A DNA stretch of 40,298 bases from Bradyrhizobium liaoningense (GCF_018130955.1 NZ_JAFCJM010000063.1:1-40298); one strand, 5' to 3'. Positions 8,201-15,785 are shown, numbered from the stretch's first letter. Made by a program: numbers and translations. The notes: a model not told the origin generated them from the letters alone.

Positions 8201-8245
8201 AATGCGGCGAAGCTGCCGCTCGATCGATCACCTCGGATTCCACTG

Positions 8246-8659
8246 ATGCGCATCTACGGACCGAACGGCACGACGCTTGGAACGCCCGCTGGCCAGGCCA
8301 AACGGACGGGCTCCAGCACCTTCGTGCTGCCCGATACCTCCTCGACGCAGGAGACCCGCGCCGCGACCGCGCCGAAGGCGGCCGCCAACATCGATGCGCT
8401 GCTGGCCTTGCAAGGCATCGAGGAGGATCCGGTCGAGCGCCGCAAGCGTTCGGTCGCCCGCGGCCGCACCGCGCTCGACGTGCTCGACGATCTCAAGCTC
8501 GGACTGCTCTCCGGCAATCTCGACTCGTCGACGGTGATGCGGCTGCGCGATGCGGCGGCGAACCTGAAGTCGTCCTCCGGCGATCCGGGCCTGGATGCAG
8601 TGCTGTCCGAGATCGAGCTGCGCGTCGAAGTCGAGCTCGCCAAGGCCGGGCAGGCCTGA
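8246..8659 (+). CDS. fliX: FliX, flagellar assembly regulator
   Basis: FliX in Caulobacter couples early basal-body assembly to late gene expression by acting on the sigma-54 activator FlbD. This 137-residue protein has the family layout: MRIYGPNGT start, a disordered Thr/Ala-rich stretch to about residue 50, then the helical core IDALLALQGIEED, RGRTALDVLDDLKLGLLSG, and a C-terminal EIELRVEVELAKAG. An in-frame open region extends far upstream, but it crosses the CtrA-type box and shows no family similarity, so ATG 8246 is the start. It is divergent from flgI as in Caulobacter. I find no flbD gene and no clear sigma-54 promoter in this window. Confidence 0.92.
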   Translation: MRIYGPNGTTLGTPAGQAKRTGSSTFVLPDTSSTQETRAATAPKAAANIDALLALQGIEEDPVERRKRSVARGRTALDVLDDLKLGLLSGNLDSSTVMRLRDAAANLKSSSGDPGLDAVLSEIELRVEVELAKAGQA

Positions 8660-8723
8660 CTCCTATCATCATCCTCAATTCCTAACCCGTCACCCCCGCG
8701 CAATGGCGAAGCCATTGTCGCTG

Positions 8724-8828
8724 GAGGTGCCCTCTCTTCGGCGAGCCTCGAAGGGCGGTGGCCCGACGGCGGCCCTTCATCCTTCGAGGCTCGCCGTGCG
8801 ATGCTTCGCACCGCGCAGCTGGCACCTC
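8724..8828. repeat. Palindromic intergenic repeat downstream of fliX
   Basis: Nested inverted repeat. The outer arms GAGGTGCC (8724-8731) and GGCACCTC (8821-8828) enclose a perfect 14-bp inner pair at 8741-8754 and 8781-8794 built around CCTCGAAGG. The form resembles dispersed palindromic elements common in Bradyrhizobiaceae intergenic space. It fills most of the gap between fliX and the convergent HxlR gene and could fold into RNA that ends both transcripts, although there is no T tract. Confidence 0.75.
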
Positions 8829-8860
8829 AGGATGTCGGGTCTGCTACCTTGCTTGTGTCC

Positions 8861-9232
8861 TCACGCCGCTTCCTGCTTCTGCTGCGCATCGTAGCGGCGC
8901 TGGGCGGCGAGCACGTCCTTCAGATTCTGCTCGGCCCAATCGCGCAAGGGATCGACGGCGGCGGCGAGCGTCACCCCGAGCTGCGTGATCGAATACTCCA
9001 CCGTGACGGGCACGGTTGCGATGGCTCGGCGCTTGATCAGCCCGTCGCGTTCAAGTGACTTGAGAACCTGGCTCAACATCTTCTGCGAAATGCCTTCAAT
9101 CGTTCGGCGCAACTGATTGAAACGCATCGGCTCCTCGCGCAGCAGCAGGAGGATCAGCACCGCCCATTTGTCGCCGACGCGATCGAGAATCTGACGCGTG
9201 GGACAGTTCGCAGCATAGACGTCCGGTTTCAT
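8861..9232 (-). CDS. HxlR-family transcriptional regulator
   Basis: A 123-residue winged-helix DNA-binding protein. The HxlR signature is clear: Cys near residue 10 in NCPTRQILDRVGDKWAVLIL, then MRFNQLRRTIEGISQKMLSQVLKSLERDGL as recognition helices and wing, then VEYSITQLG. HxlR regulators often sense reactive electrophiles or redox state through the N-terminal cysteine and control an adjacent oxidoreductase. Here the divergent neighbour is exactly such a gene. ATG 9232 is chosen over an upstream TTG (9250) because the family begins close to the Cys motif. A candidate operator lies at 9324-9342. The gene has no evident link to motility. Confidence 0.93.
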   Translation of the reverse strand: MKPDVYAANCPTRQILDRVGDKWAVLILLLLREEPMRFNQLRRTIEGISQKMLSQVLKSLERDGLIKRRAIATVPVTVEYSITQLGVTLAAAVDPLRDWAEQNLKDVLAAQRRYDAQQKQEAA

Positions 9233-9313
9233 GTCGTTTGTTCCTCGCAAGGCGTTCCGGTTACTCGGGTGTAATCAGGTAAGCACAAAGTGCTCTCTTA
9301 ACACCAGCATTCT

Positions 9314-9342
9314 TTGCGATATCTAGTCTCTATTCGATACTA
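9314..9342 (+). promoter_or_regulatory. Candidate promoter with overlapping HxlR operator
   Basis: TTGCGA (9314-9319) and GATACT (9336-9341) are separated by 16 bases and could form a sigma-70 promoter for the oxidoreductase. An imperfect palindrome TAGTCTC-N5-GATACTA (9324-9342, one mismatch) covers the -10 element, a sensible place for repression by the divergent HxlR protein. Motif-based only. Confidence 0.5.
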
Positions 9343-9361
9343 TAGGAGCAAGGAGCCTTCC

Positions 9362-9973
9362 ATGAAAATCGCAGTCGCCGGTGCCTCGGGTCGGGCCGGT
9401 TCGGAGATCACCAAGGAACTGTCCCGCCGCGGCCACACCGTCACGGCCATCGCCCGCAACCCCGAGAAGATCGCCCAGTTGGCTGATGTCACGGCGGTGA
9501 AGGGGGACGTGCTCGACCAGGCCGGCCTGACGAAACTCTGGGCCGGGCACGATGTCGCCGTCAGTTCCATCCATTTCCTTGCCAGCGATCCCCACAAGCT
9601 GATCGCCGCGGCCAGGGACTCGAAGGTCGGCCGTTACCTCGTGGTCGGCGGTGCCGGCAGCCTCGAGGTCGCCCCGGGCGTGAAACTGGTCACAACCCCC
9701 GGTTTTCCCGCACAGTACAAGGCCGAGGCGGAGAAGGGCTCGGCGTTCCTTGACCTGCTGCGGCAGGAAAAGGACCTGAACTGGACCTTTATCTCGCCGT
9801 CCGCCCTGTTTGTCGAAGGCGAGCGGACCGGAAAGTTCCGTCTCGGGACCGATCAGCTTCTCGCAGATGCGAACGGAAAGAGCTGGATCACCTTCGCCGA
9901 CTACGCCATCGCACTCGCCGACGAGATCGAGCGCCCGGCGCATCCGCGGGCGCGTTTCACGGTCGGCTACTGA
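9362..9973 (+). CDS. NAD(P)-binding oxidoreductase (atypical SDR, NmrA-like)
   Basis: A 203-residue Rossmann-fold protein. Residues 1-15 give the dinucleotide-binding loop VAGASGRAGSEI (GxxGxxG), followed by ARNPEKI at the end of the second strand. The Arg there suggests NADP preference. KGDVLD, an AVSSIH strand and the YLVVGGAGSLEV block correspond to the NAD(P)H-binding family that includes YwnB and BVR-B-like reductases. There is no classical YxxxK catalytic pair, and the substrate is unknown. The start has an AGGAG ribosome site six bases upstream. It is divergent from the HxlR regulator, a common arrangement in which the regulator controls the reductase. A strong hairpin ends the unit. 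Confidence 0.9.
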   Translation: MKIAVAGASGRAGSEITKELSRRGHTVTAIARNPEKIAQLADVTAVKGDVLDQAGLTKLWAGHDVAVSSIHFLASDPHKLIAAARDSKVGRYLVVGGAGSLEVAPGVKLVTTPGFPAQYKAEAEKGSAFLDLLRQEKDLNWTFISPSALFVEGERTGKFRLGTDQLLADANGKSWITFADYAIALADEIERPAHPRARFTVGY

Positions 9974-9982
9974 GCCTGTCTG

Positions 9983-10034
9983 CCGCCCCCTTGCCCTTGC
10001 GGATAAACCTTCCTGTGCAAGGGCTTGGGGGCGG
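9983..10034 (+). terminator. Large hairpin after the oxidoreductase gene
   Basis: Bases 9983-10000 pair with 10017-10034 in 16 of 18 positions, with a central two-base mismatch and a 16-base loop. It begins ten bases after the stop codon. There is no T run, so it may act as a transcript-end stabiliser rather than as an intrinsic terminator. Confidence 0.6.
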
Positions 10035-10142
10035 TAACCGCGGATTGAGGGAAATATTGTCTGTCACGGGAGGCCGCTATATAAGCCCCGGCTCAACGGA
10101 CCCTGTTCGTTGCGAGTCGTTGCTTAGAAAGATAGGCCGCCC

Positions 10143-10553
10143 TTGGAAAAGTTGAAAAACTACCGACCGACCGAAAAAGAGCCTTTCATGAACGACCGGC
10201 AGAAGGAGTACTTCCGGTTGAAGCTCCTTGCCTGGAAGGATGAGATCCTCAAAGAGTCCAAGCTCACCCTGCAAGCCCTGCAGGAGGAGAACGTCAACCA
10301 CCCCGATCTCGCAGATCGGGCCTCGTCCGAAACCGACCGTGCCATCGAACTGCGTGCCCGTGATCGCCAGCGCAAGTTGATCGCCAAGATCGACGCAGCG
10401 TTGCAGCGCATCGAGGACAACACCTACGGCTATTGCGAGGAGACCGGCGAGCCGATCTCGTTGAAGCGGCTCGAGGCGCGTCCGATCGCAACGCTTTCCG
10501 TGGAAGCGCAGGAGCGCCACGAGAAGCGCGAGAAGGTCTATCGCGACGAATAA
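10143..10553 (+). CDS. dksA: DksA, RNA polymerase-binding transcription factor
   Basis: DksA binds the secondary channel of RNA polymerase and mediates the ppGpp response. The 136 residues show the coiled coil with the tip segment HPDLADRASSETD; the acidic residue before RAS matches DPVDRA in E. coli. RNRDRERK-like ELRARDRQRKLIAKI and YGYCEETGEPISLKRLEARP follow. Only one Cys remains of the four-Cys zinc site (YGYC, then E-T-G-E and no later CxxC), as in many alphaproteobacterial DksA proteins. I keep the TTG start because YRPTEKEPFMN aligns with the N-terminus of other DksA proteins; ATG 10188 would remove it. A CTATAT element (10077-10082) could be the -10, but the -35 is poor. Confidence 0.95.
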   Translation: MEKLKNYRPTEKEPFMNDRQKEYFRLKLLAWKDEILKESKLTLQALQEENVNHPDLADRASSETDRAIELRARDRQRKLIAKIDAALQRIEDNTYGYCEETGEPISLKRLEARPIATLSVEAQERHEKREKVYRDE

Positions 10554-10892
10554 AGCGGCGTCGCGCACCCGCGCGGCTCCTTATGAAGGACGCATTTGGC
10601 GCGCATGTTCGCGCCGGGGCCTATTTTTGGCGCGCCGATTGTGGCCGCGCGCATCAGCCCGACACGCCGATCCCGAAAACTGAATCGCGATCAACGGGCT
10701 AGACTCAACTCCTTCATCCTCACGTGAGCTCGGATGAGAAACAGCCTTCACTTGAGCTGAGGGTGGTTTCGTGAGTCCGGCCAACGGGATCGATTCAAGT
10801 CTTGAGGTGAGGTGACCCACGGGCGCTTGTCAGGCGGGGGCCGGGGTGCTGAACTGTACGACCTGAGTTGTGTAGCGTGGGAGGCGGCGCCG
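10554..10892. other. Intergenic region without a recognised gene
   Basis: These 339 bases separate dksA from the hydratase gene. The first part is GC-rich and holds several short GCGCGC-rich dyads (about 10597-10660). The second part, about 10700-10810, has loosely repeated segments of the form CA(C/A)..TGAGCT. I find no convincing coding frame, terminator or promoter. Confidence 0.5.
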
Positions 10893-11675
10893 ATGGTGGA
10901 CAGAATTCTCGCAGCCGCAAAGGCGATCGCGCTGGCGCGCCGCAACCATGCCCCGCTCGCGCGGCTCGAGGTTCCCCCGCGCGATGAAGCCGAGGGGTAC
11001 AAAATCCAGCGCGCGCTGCATGACGTGCTGCTGCCCCATGTCGGCTCGCTGGTTGGCTACAAGATCGGCTGCACCAGCCAGGTCATGCAAGACTACATGC
11101 AGATCGACCATCCCTGCGCTGGCGGCGTGTTCGAGAAGGTCGTGCATGACAGCGGCGCAAAATTGGCTGCCTCCGACTATGTCCGCGTCGGTGTCGAATG
11201 CGAGATCGCCGTCCGGCTGAAGCGCGACCTCGCCCCCGGTGAGGCACCGTTCACCGCCGAATGGGTGGGCGAGGCGGTCGATGCCTACGCTCCCGCCATC
11301 GAGATCGTCGACGACCGCTATGTGAAGTGGGAGACGATGGGCGCGCCGACCCTGATCGCGGACGACTTCTTCGCCGCCGGCTGCGTGCTCGGACCTGCGG
11401 TCGCGTGGTCGGCGGTGCCGGATCTCAAGGCGGTCGCCGGCCGCGCCATCCTCAACGGCGAGGAGGTCAGCAAGGGAACCGGCGCCGACGTGCTCGGCCA
11501 TCCCCATAATGCGCTGGCTTGGCTCGCCAATCACCTCGCCGCCGAGGGCAAGGGCCTGCATGCCGGCCAGCTCGTGCTGACGGGGAGCCTGGTCAAGACG
11601 CTGTGGCTGAAGGCCGGCGACAAGGTGCGAATGGAACTCGACGGCATCGGGACGGTCGAGGCGGAGTTTACCTGA
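10893..11675 (+). CDS. 2-keto-4-pentenoate hydratase / FAH-family enzyme
   Basis: A 260-residue member of the MhpD/DmpE-type hydratase branch of the fumarylacetoacetate hydrolase superfamily, which adds water to 2-hydroxypenta-2,4-dienoate-type acids in aromatic meta-cleavage, or acts as the related oxaloacetate/4-oxalocrotonate decarboxylase. Seen: GYKIQRALHD, then VGYKIGCTS, the metal-site segment VGVECEIAVRLKRDL (E-x-E), the VDAYAPAIEIVDDRY block, GTGADVLGHPHNALAWLANHLA and LVLTGSLVKTLWLKAGDKV. All are family hallmarks. ATG 10893 follows a GGGAGG site by eight bases; the longer frame from 10812 is rejected. No other aromatic catabolism gene is nearby, so the true substrate is open. A dispersed repeat abuts its 3' end. 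Confidence 0.9.
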   Translation: MVDRILAAAKAIALARRNHAPLARLEVPPRDEAEGYKIQRALHDVLLPHVGSLVGYKIGCTSQVMQDYMQIDHPCAGGVFEKVVHDSGAKLAASDYVRVGVECEIAVRLKRDLAPGEAPFTAEWVGEAVDAYAPAIEIVDDRYVKWETMGAPTLIADDFFAAGCVLGPAVAWSAVPDLKAVAGRAILNGEEVSKGTGADVLGHPHNALAWLANHLAAEGKGLHAGQLVLTGSLVKTLWLKAGDKVRMELDGIGTVEAEFT

Positions 11676-11680
11676 GGACT

Positions 11681-11743
11681 CTGGATTCTTGTTTTGACGC
11701 GTTTTCTTGACGCGAACCGGTATCCACTTCGCTCGAAAACGCT
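11681..11743 (-). repeat. Dispersed repeat, copy A (same family as 30116-30180)
   Basis: Read on the - strand this matches the element after the large TPR gene: AGCGTTTTC-AGCGAAGTGG, then ACCGGTTCGCGT, then CAAGAAAACGCGTCAAAAC. The two copies lie in opposite orientation about 18 kb apart. This copy exactly fills the gap between the hydratase stop and the stop codon of the SspB-like gene. Confidence 0.85.
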
Positions 11744-12142
11744 TTACTTGCCCCAGCACACCGGCCGGTCCATGTCCCAGAAACCCGTGACCGCGTCGAA
11801 CGGCACCACCAGCCATTTGTATTGACGCTTGAACCACACGCCGACCTCAAAACCGTCGTTCGTCACGGTGAGCTTGTGGAACTCGTGTTGCAGGACGATC
11901 GACAGCTCGTCCGGATATTTCTCGATCAGGTCGACGGGCAACCTGACGCCGGCCGCGCGGGTCTTGAACTGCACATGGATCGGCCGCTCCTCCGAAGCGA
12001 GCTTGAGCGTCGCGATTCCCTCCGCCTGCCGCAGCACGATGCCGCAAGTCTCGGCGCGCGCAGGCGCGGCGAGGGCGGCGAGGGCGACGAGAGCGGCGAG
12101 AAAGACCAGTCGCCTCGCGATCATGTTGATGTGCAATTTCAT
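11744..12142 (-). CDS. Exported SspB-like domain protein
   Basis: A 132-residue protein with an N-terminal Sec signal: a basic start, then hydrophobic LVFLAALVALAALAAPARA (residues 12-30). The mature part resembles alphaproteobacterial SspB, the ClpXP adaptor. Compare IHVQFKTRAAGVRLPVDLIEKYPDELSIVLQH in segments with the SspB pattern H-F-I-F-T-APGVR-----EKYP--MTIVLQHQF. LTVTNDGFEVGVWF and WLVVPFDAVTGFWD follow in the same order. SspB is normally cytoplasmic with a C-terminal ClpX-binding tail. Here a signal peptide has been added and the protein ends shortly after the fold, without a tail. Adaptor function in the cytoplasm is therefore unlikely. Family similarity is my recognition. ATG 12124 is an alternative start. 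Confidence 0.78.
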   Translation of the reverse strand: MKLHINMIARRLVFLAALVALAALAAPARAETCGIVLRQAEGIATLKLASEERPIHVQFKTRAAGVRLPVDLIEKYPDELSIVLQHEFHKLTVTNDGFEVGVWFKRQYKWLVVPFDAVTGFWDMDRPVCWGK

Positions 12143-12232
12143 GGACCTGGCCGCATTCCTTCATGCTTCAGTGGCCGCGACTCGCAGTTTGGTTCAAGTC
12201 TGTGACCGCAATGGCACAGGCGGAAAACTCAT

Positions 12233-12265
12233 GCGGCCCTCGCCAGGGGAGCTAGCGAGGGCCGC
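12233..12265 (-). terminator. Hairpin downstream of flgH
   Basis: A perfect 11-bp stem (12233-12243 with 12255-12265) with an 11-base loop lies about 60 bases after the flgH stop on the - strand. The stem is followed by ATGAGTTTTCC, a weak T run. It plausibly ends the flgF-flgG-flgA-flgH transcript. Confidence 0.65.
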
Positions 12266-12323
12266 GTAGAACATCGCATCGCGCCTAGGTTCGCAACGAG
12301 ATGTGGGAGCTCGGGAGAAAGTC

Positions 12324-13088
12324 TCAGAAGGGCAGCAGCACGTCCATCACCTGCTGGCCGTATCGCGGCTGCTGCACGTCGGTGATCTGGCCGCGGCCGC
12401 CATAGGCGATACGGGCCTGGGCGATCTTGGTGGAGTCGATGGTGTTGTCGCTCTGGATGTCCTCGGGGCGGACGATACCGGCGACGATCAGCTCGCGGAT
12501 CTCGAAGTTGACGCGGATCTCCTGCTTGCCCTCGACCACCAAATTGCCGTTCGGCAGCACCTGGGTGACGACGGCGGCGACGTTGGTCTGCAGGGCTTCC
12601 TTGCGGTCGACGCTGCCCTTGCCTTCGCTGGAGGAGGTGGAATCGGCGGTCAGGATACGGCCGGGCAGGATCTTGTTGGCCTGCGTGATCGTCTTCGCGC
12701 CGATGAAGTCCGAAATGCCCGAATCTTCCTTGTTGGTGCGGCTGCGCGAGGTGTCGTTCTCGATATTGGCCTTGTCGGTGATGTTGACCGTTACCGTCAG
12801 CAGGTCGCCGACCTGGCGGGCGCGCTGGTCCTTGAAGAAGGCGCGGCTGCCGTTCCGCCACAGCGAGTTCGGGTTGTACGAGGCCACTTCCGGCTTTGGC
12901 ATCGGCATCTGCACCGGCTTGTAGCCGGGCGCGGCGGTCGGGTTATCGATCGCCGACAGCTTTGGCTGCTCGCCAATCTGCGACAGACGGTCGATCGAGG
13001 AGCATCCGCTCGCGAAGGCAAAGGTAGCCAACAGCGCTCCGGAAAGGACGATGCGACGAAGACGGGCGGCGGAACCGAACTGGGACAT
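12324..13088 (-). CDS. flgH: FlgH, flagellar L-ring lipoprotein
   Basis: Outer-membrane ring around the rod. The 254 residues begin with a lipoprotein signal whose lipobox FASGC places the lipidated Cys at residue 29. Family motifs follow: SLWRNGSRAFFKDQRARQVGDLLTV in blocks, ITDKANIEN, and then VVTQVLPNGNLVVEGKQEIRVN and the C-terminal ELIVAGIVRPEDI, IAYGGRGQ and QQVMDVLLPF. The length is near the usual 230-250. It is the last gene of flgF-flgG-flgA-flgH, three bases after the flgA stop, so it should be translationally linked. Together with FlgI it builds the LP bushing, although flgI is about 5 kb away in another operon. Confidence 0.97.
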   Translation of the reverse strand: MSQFGSAARLRRIVLSGALLATFAFASGCSSIDRLSQIGEQPKLSAIDNPTAAPGYKPVQMPMPKPEVASYNPNSLWRNGSRAFFKDQRARQVGDLLTVTVNITDKANIENDTSRSRTNKEDSGISDFIGAKTITQANKILPGRILTADSTSSSEGKGSVDRKEALQTNVAAVVTQVLPNGNLVVEGKQEIRVNFEIRELIVAGIVRPEDIQSDNTIDSTKIAQARIAYGGRGQITDVQQPRYGQQVMDVLLPF

Positions 13089-13091
13089 GAC

Positions 13092-14210
13092 TTACTCTGA
13101 CTTGGCTTGAGCTTGCGAGATCTGGGTTTTGGCGAGCGCTGCGGGCGGGCGGCTTTCGTCACGCTGGAGCGACGAGGGTTCGCGCTGGAGCGATGAAGGC
13201 TCCCGCTGGAGCGACGAGGTCTGCTCGGCGGGTGCTGCGATCGGTGCGGACTGGCTCGCGCCCTGGACCGTGACCTGGCCGCGGCCGGTGACGACGCCCA
13301 TCAACGTCCGCTTGGACTGGAGATTGAGCACGCTGACGGTGTCGCCCTCGGCGCCGTTGTCGACGGCCTTGCCGCGCGTTGTGAGATAGAGACCGGGCAC
13401 CTGGTAGATGATGGTGACATTCTGGTCGCGCTGCACCAGGTCCGGCCGGGCGATGTCGGCGACGCGGAGCGGCTGGCCTGCGCGCATCGGGCGGCGGAGC
13501 TGCATGCCGACGGCGCGCTCGCGCGAGGCGGCCTCGCCGGTGACCTCCGCGCGCGGGCGGCGCTCGGTCGTGACGTCGGAGGATTTCAGCATCTCGGTGC
13601 GGTCGATATCGCGCGTCAGCACGGCGACTTCCACGGTCTCCACCGCCGTTCCCGTGAAACGCAGCTTGGTTGGTGCGGCGCTGGCGTCGTTGTGGATCTC
13701 GAAGGTCAGGTCGAAGCGGGTGCTGCGCGGATCGTAGCGGACGGCGCTCGGCTGCAGCGGACCGGTGTTGGTAGCGTCCAACCGCACGTCGGAGAGACCG
13801 CGGTCGATGGCGACGGTGATGTTGGCGGCCTCGCCGAGGCCGAAGCGGCGCTCCAGTGCGGAGGCGATCGCAAGCTCCAGATCCTTGTTGGCGAGCGTGC
13901 GGGCAAGCCGGGTGACCGAGACTTCCTTGATGTCGCCGGTCATCACGCCGATCACCTGCTTGGCGCGCAGCACGTTGATCACCTGCGCGACCGGCAGGGC
14001 GCCCGTGGTGCCGAGGTCGGGCGAGCGATAGACCGGGATCAGCGCGGCCGAGCCGGCATTCTCGACGAGGTCGCCGACGCGGACGACGTCGGAGGTGACG
14101 GTGATGCTGGCGCGCAGCGTCGGTTGCGCGATCACGTCGTCGGCCGCGCGCGCGGGCAGCGTCAGCGCGAGCAGGGCCGAGAGGGTTGCGATTGTCTTCA
14201 GCATCGTCAT
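13092..14210 (-). CDS. flgA: FlgA, P-ring assembly chaperone (long form)
   Basis: Periplasmic chaperone for P-ring formation. A signal peptide (residues 1-22, ending ARA) is followed by a roughly 170-residue alphaproteobacterial N-terminal domain. An SAF/ChapFlgA domain follows at about residues 190-320: TRDIDRTEMLKSSDV, ERAVGMQLRRPMRAGQPLRVADI, VPGLYLTTRGKAVDNG, and VLNLQSKRTLMGVVTGRGQV. The total of 372 aa is much longer than the E. coli protein of about 219 aa. An odd C-terminal tail contains three tandem copies of SSLQR-E/D followed by a Gln/Ala-rich end; the DNA is a 21-bp tandem repeat. ATG 14210 lies three bases after the flgG stop; ATG 14204 is the alternative. Confidence 0.95.
   Translation of the reverse strand: MTMLKTIATLSALLALTLPARAADDVIAQPTLRASITVTSDVVRVGDLVENAGSAALIPVYRSPDLGTTGALPVAQVINVLRAKQVIGVMTGDIKEVSVTRLARTLANKDLELAIASALERRFGLGEAANITVAIDRGLSDVRLDATNTGPLQPSAVRYDPRSTRFDLTFEIHNDASAAPTKLRFTGTAVETVEVAVLTRDIDRTEMLKSSDVTTERRPRAEVTGEAASRERAVGMQLRRPMRAGQPLRVADIARPDLVQRDQNVTIIYQVPGLYLTTRGKAVDNGAEGDTVSVLNLQSKRTLMGVVTGRGQVTVQGASQSAPIAAPAEQTSSLQREPSSLQREPSSLQRDESRPPAALAKTQISQAQAKSE
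13163..13219 (-). repeat. 21-bp tandem repeat inside flgA
   Basis: Two complete 21-bp units (13163-13183, 13184-13204) and a partial third (13205-13219) start with GCTGGAGCGA on the + strand. They encode a seven-residue SSLQR-containing repeat near the FlgA C-terminus. Units differ by a few bases. The repeat is in frame, so changes in copy number would alter only tail length. Confidence 0.9.
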
Positions 14211-14213
14211 GGC

Positions 14214-15002
14214 TCAGCGGAACAGCGCGGTGGTGGACTGCATCATCTGGTCGGCGGCGCTGATCACCTTGGCGTTCATCTCGTAGGCGCGCTGGGCGGC
14301 GATCAGGTCGCTCATTTCCGAGACGACGTCGACATTGGCCTGTTCGAGGCTGCCTTGCGTGATGTGGCCGTAGCCTTCGGAGTTGGCGGTGCCGTCCTGC
14401 GGCGCGCCGGAGGAGGGCGTCTCGGTGAACTGGTTGCTGCCGACCGGCTGCAGGCCCGCCTTGTTGATGAAGCGCGTCACGCCGATCTGGCCGATGATGG
14501 TCGAGCTGGTCGAGCCCGGCAGCGTCACCGAGACCTGGCCCTGCATGTTGACGGTGATGCCCGAGGCGTTGTTCGGGATCGTGATCGTCGGCTGCACCGG
14601 ATTGCCCTGCGCCGTGACGATGCGGCCCTGGTTGTCCATCTGGAAGGTGCCGTCGCGGGTGTACTGGTAGGAACCATCAGGCATCAGGATCTTGAAGAAG
14701 CCTTCGCCGGAGACGGCGAGATCGAGATCGTTGCCGGTCTGCGACAGCGTTCCCTGGGTCATGCTGCGCGGTGTGCCGACGGTCTTGACGCCGCCGCCGA
14801 TGTCGACGCCGACCGGCAGGATCGTGCCCTGGTCGGAGGACTGGGCGCCGACGCGGCGGACGTGTTCGTAGATCAGGTCCTGGAACGCCGCGGTCTGCTT
14901 CTTGAAGCCGGTGGTGCGCAGGTTCGCGATGTTGTTGGAGATCACCTGAACGTTCAGTTCCTGTGCCGCCATTCCGGTCGCAGCGGTGTGAAGCGCTTGC
15001 AT
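14214..15002 (-). CDS. flgG: FlgG, distal rod protein
   Basis: Distal rod subunit joined to the hook. The predicted 262 aa equal the normal FlgG length of about 260. Seen: the N-terminal helix MQALHTAATGMAAQELNV with SNNIANLRTTGFKK, the rod-specific segment GTILPVGVDIGGGVKTVGTPR, the Dc core LDLAVSGEGFFKI with YTRDGTFQ, and the C-terminal SLEQANVDVVSEMSDLIAAQRAYEMNAKVI. The protein ends in LFR. The start is preceded by GGGGAG. Its stop lies three bases before the flgA start. This member is distinguished from FlgF by the G-rich linker and C-terminus. Confidence 0.98.
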   Translation of the reverse strand: MQALHTAATGMAAQELNVQVISNNIANLRTTGFKKQTAAFQDLIYEHVRRVGAQSSDQGTILPVGVDIGGGVKTVGTPRSMTQGTLSQTGNDLDLAVSGEGFFKILMPDGSYQYTRDGTFQMDNQGRIVTAQGNPVQPTITIPNNASGITVNMQGQVSVTLPGSTSSTIIGQIGVTRFINKAGLQPVGSNQFTETPSSGAPQDGTANSEGYGHITQGSLEQANVDVVSEMSDLIAAQRAYEMNAKVISAADQMMQSTTALFR

Positions 15003-15023
15003 GTCAGTTCTCCCCTGGTGGCG

Positions 15024-15785
15024 TTACGCTGGAACGTCGGCGAGCTTCTCGATCGCCGATTTGTGGAGGTCGCTCTGCTGCTGGAGCAGGGTGGCAAGCT
15101 GGGTGTAGGCGCGGGTCACCTCGAGCATGCGGCTCATCTCGGCGACCGAGTTGACGTTCGACTTCTCGACAAAACCCTGCTGCACGGTGGACTTGGTGTC
15201 GGCCTGCGCGGTGGCGCTGCCGGTGCCGTAGAGGTTGAAGCCGATCTTTTCCAGCCGCTGCGGGTTGTCGAAGGCGACGAGGCGGATCTTGCCCCGGATC
15301 GAGTCGGCCTTGCCGGAGCCTTCCAGCACCGTCACGGTTCCGTCGGGCGCGATGTTGATGTCGTGGTCCGTCGGCTGGAAGGTGATCGGGCCGGCATTGC
15401 CGAGCACGGGATTGCCATCCGAGGTCACGAGCTGGCCGACATTGTTCATCGAGAACTTGCCGTCGCGGGTATAGCGCTCGCCGCCGGCGGTCTGCACCGC
15501 GAAATAGGCATCGCCGCTGATGGCGACGTCGAGCGGGCTCTTGGTCTGCTCCATCGGCCCCTGGCTGACGTCGCGGAAGGTGCCGCGGTCCTGCACATAG
15601 GAGACCCGGCGGTCGGAGCCGATGAAATTGTCCTCGCGCGCGCCGGAGTTGAGATACTCCTCGAACAGCGAGCGGTCGGCCTTGAAGCCGTTGGTGTTGG
15701 CATTGGCGACGTTGTTGGCGATGGTGTCCATCTGCCGTTCCAGCGTGACCTGCCGTGCTAATCCGATCAGAAGCGCGTTCTGCAT
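15024..15785 (-). CDS. flgF: FlgF, proximal rod protein
   Basis: Proximal rod subunit. From ATG 15785 the protein is 253 aa, a normal FlgF length, and begins MQNALLIGLARQVTLERQMD followed by ANNVANANTNGFKADRSLF. The central SPLDVAISGDAYFAVQT and YTRDGKFSMN match the rod/hook family core. The C-terminus VEKSNVNSVAEMSRMLEVTRAYTQLATLLQQ is the FlgF-type helix. The open frame extends 29 residues upstream, but the GGGGAG ribosome site nine bases before 15785 and the family start decide the choice. First gene of flgF-flgG-flgA-flgH, divergent from fliL. Confidence 0.97.
   Translation of the reverse strand: MQNALLIGLARQVTLERQMDTIANNVANANTNGFKADRSLFEEYLNSGAREDNFIGSDRRVSYVQDRGTFRDVSQGPMEQTKSPLDVAISGDAYFAVQTAGGERYTRDGKFSMNNVGQLVTSDGNPVLGNAGPITFQPTDHDINIAPDGTVTVLEGSGKADSIRGKIRLVAFDNPQRLEKIGFNLYGTGSATAQADTKSTVQQGFVEKSNVNSVAEMSRMLEVTRAYTQLATLLQQQSDLHKSAIEKLADVPA

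Noticed and set aside
7952..8245. N-terminal extension of the fliX frame
   Set aside because: The stretch crosses the CtrA-type box and the divergent promoter region and has no FliX similarity. ATG 8246 gives the family start.
13692..15761. 689-residue open frame on + antisense to flgA, flgG and flgF
   Set aside because: It is the shadow of three well-identified flagellar genes in high-GC DNA. Its composition is Arg/Asp/Gly/His-rich with no family motif and no ribosome site.
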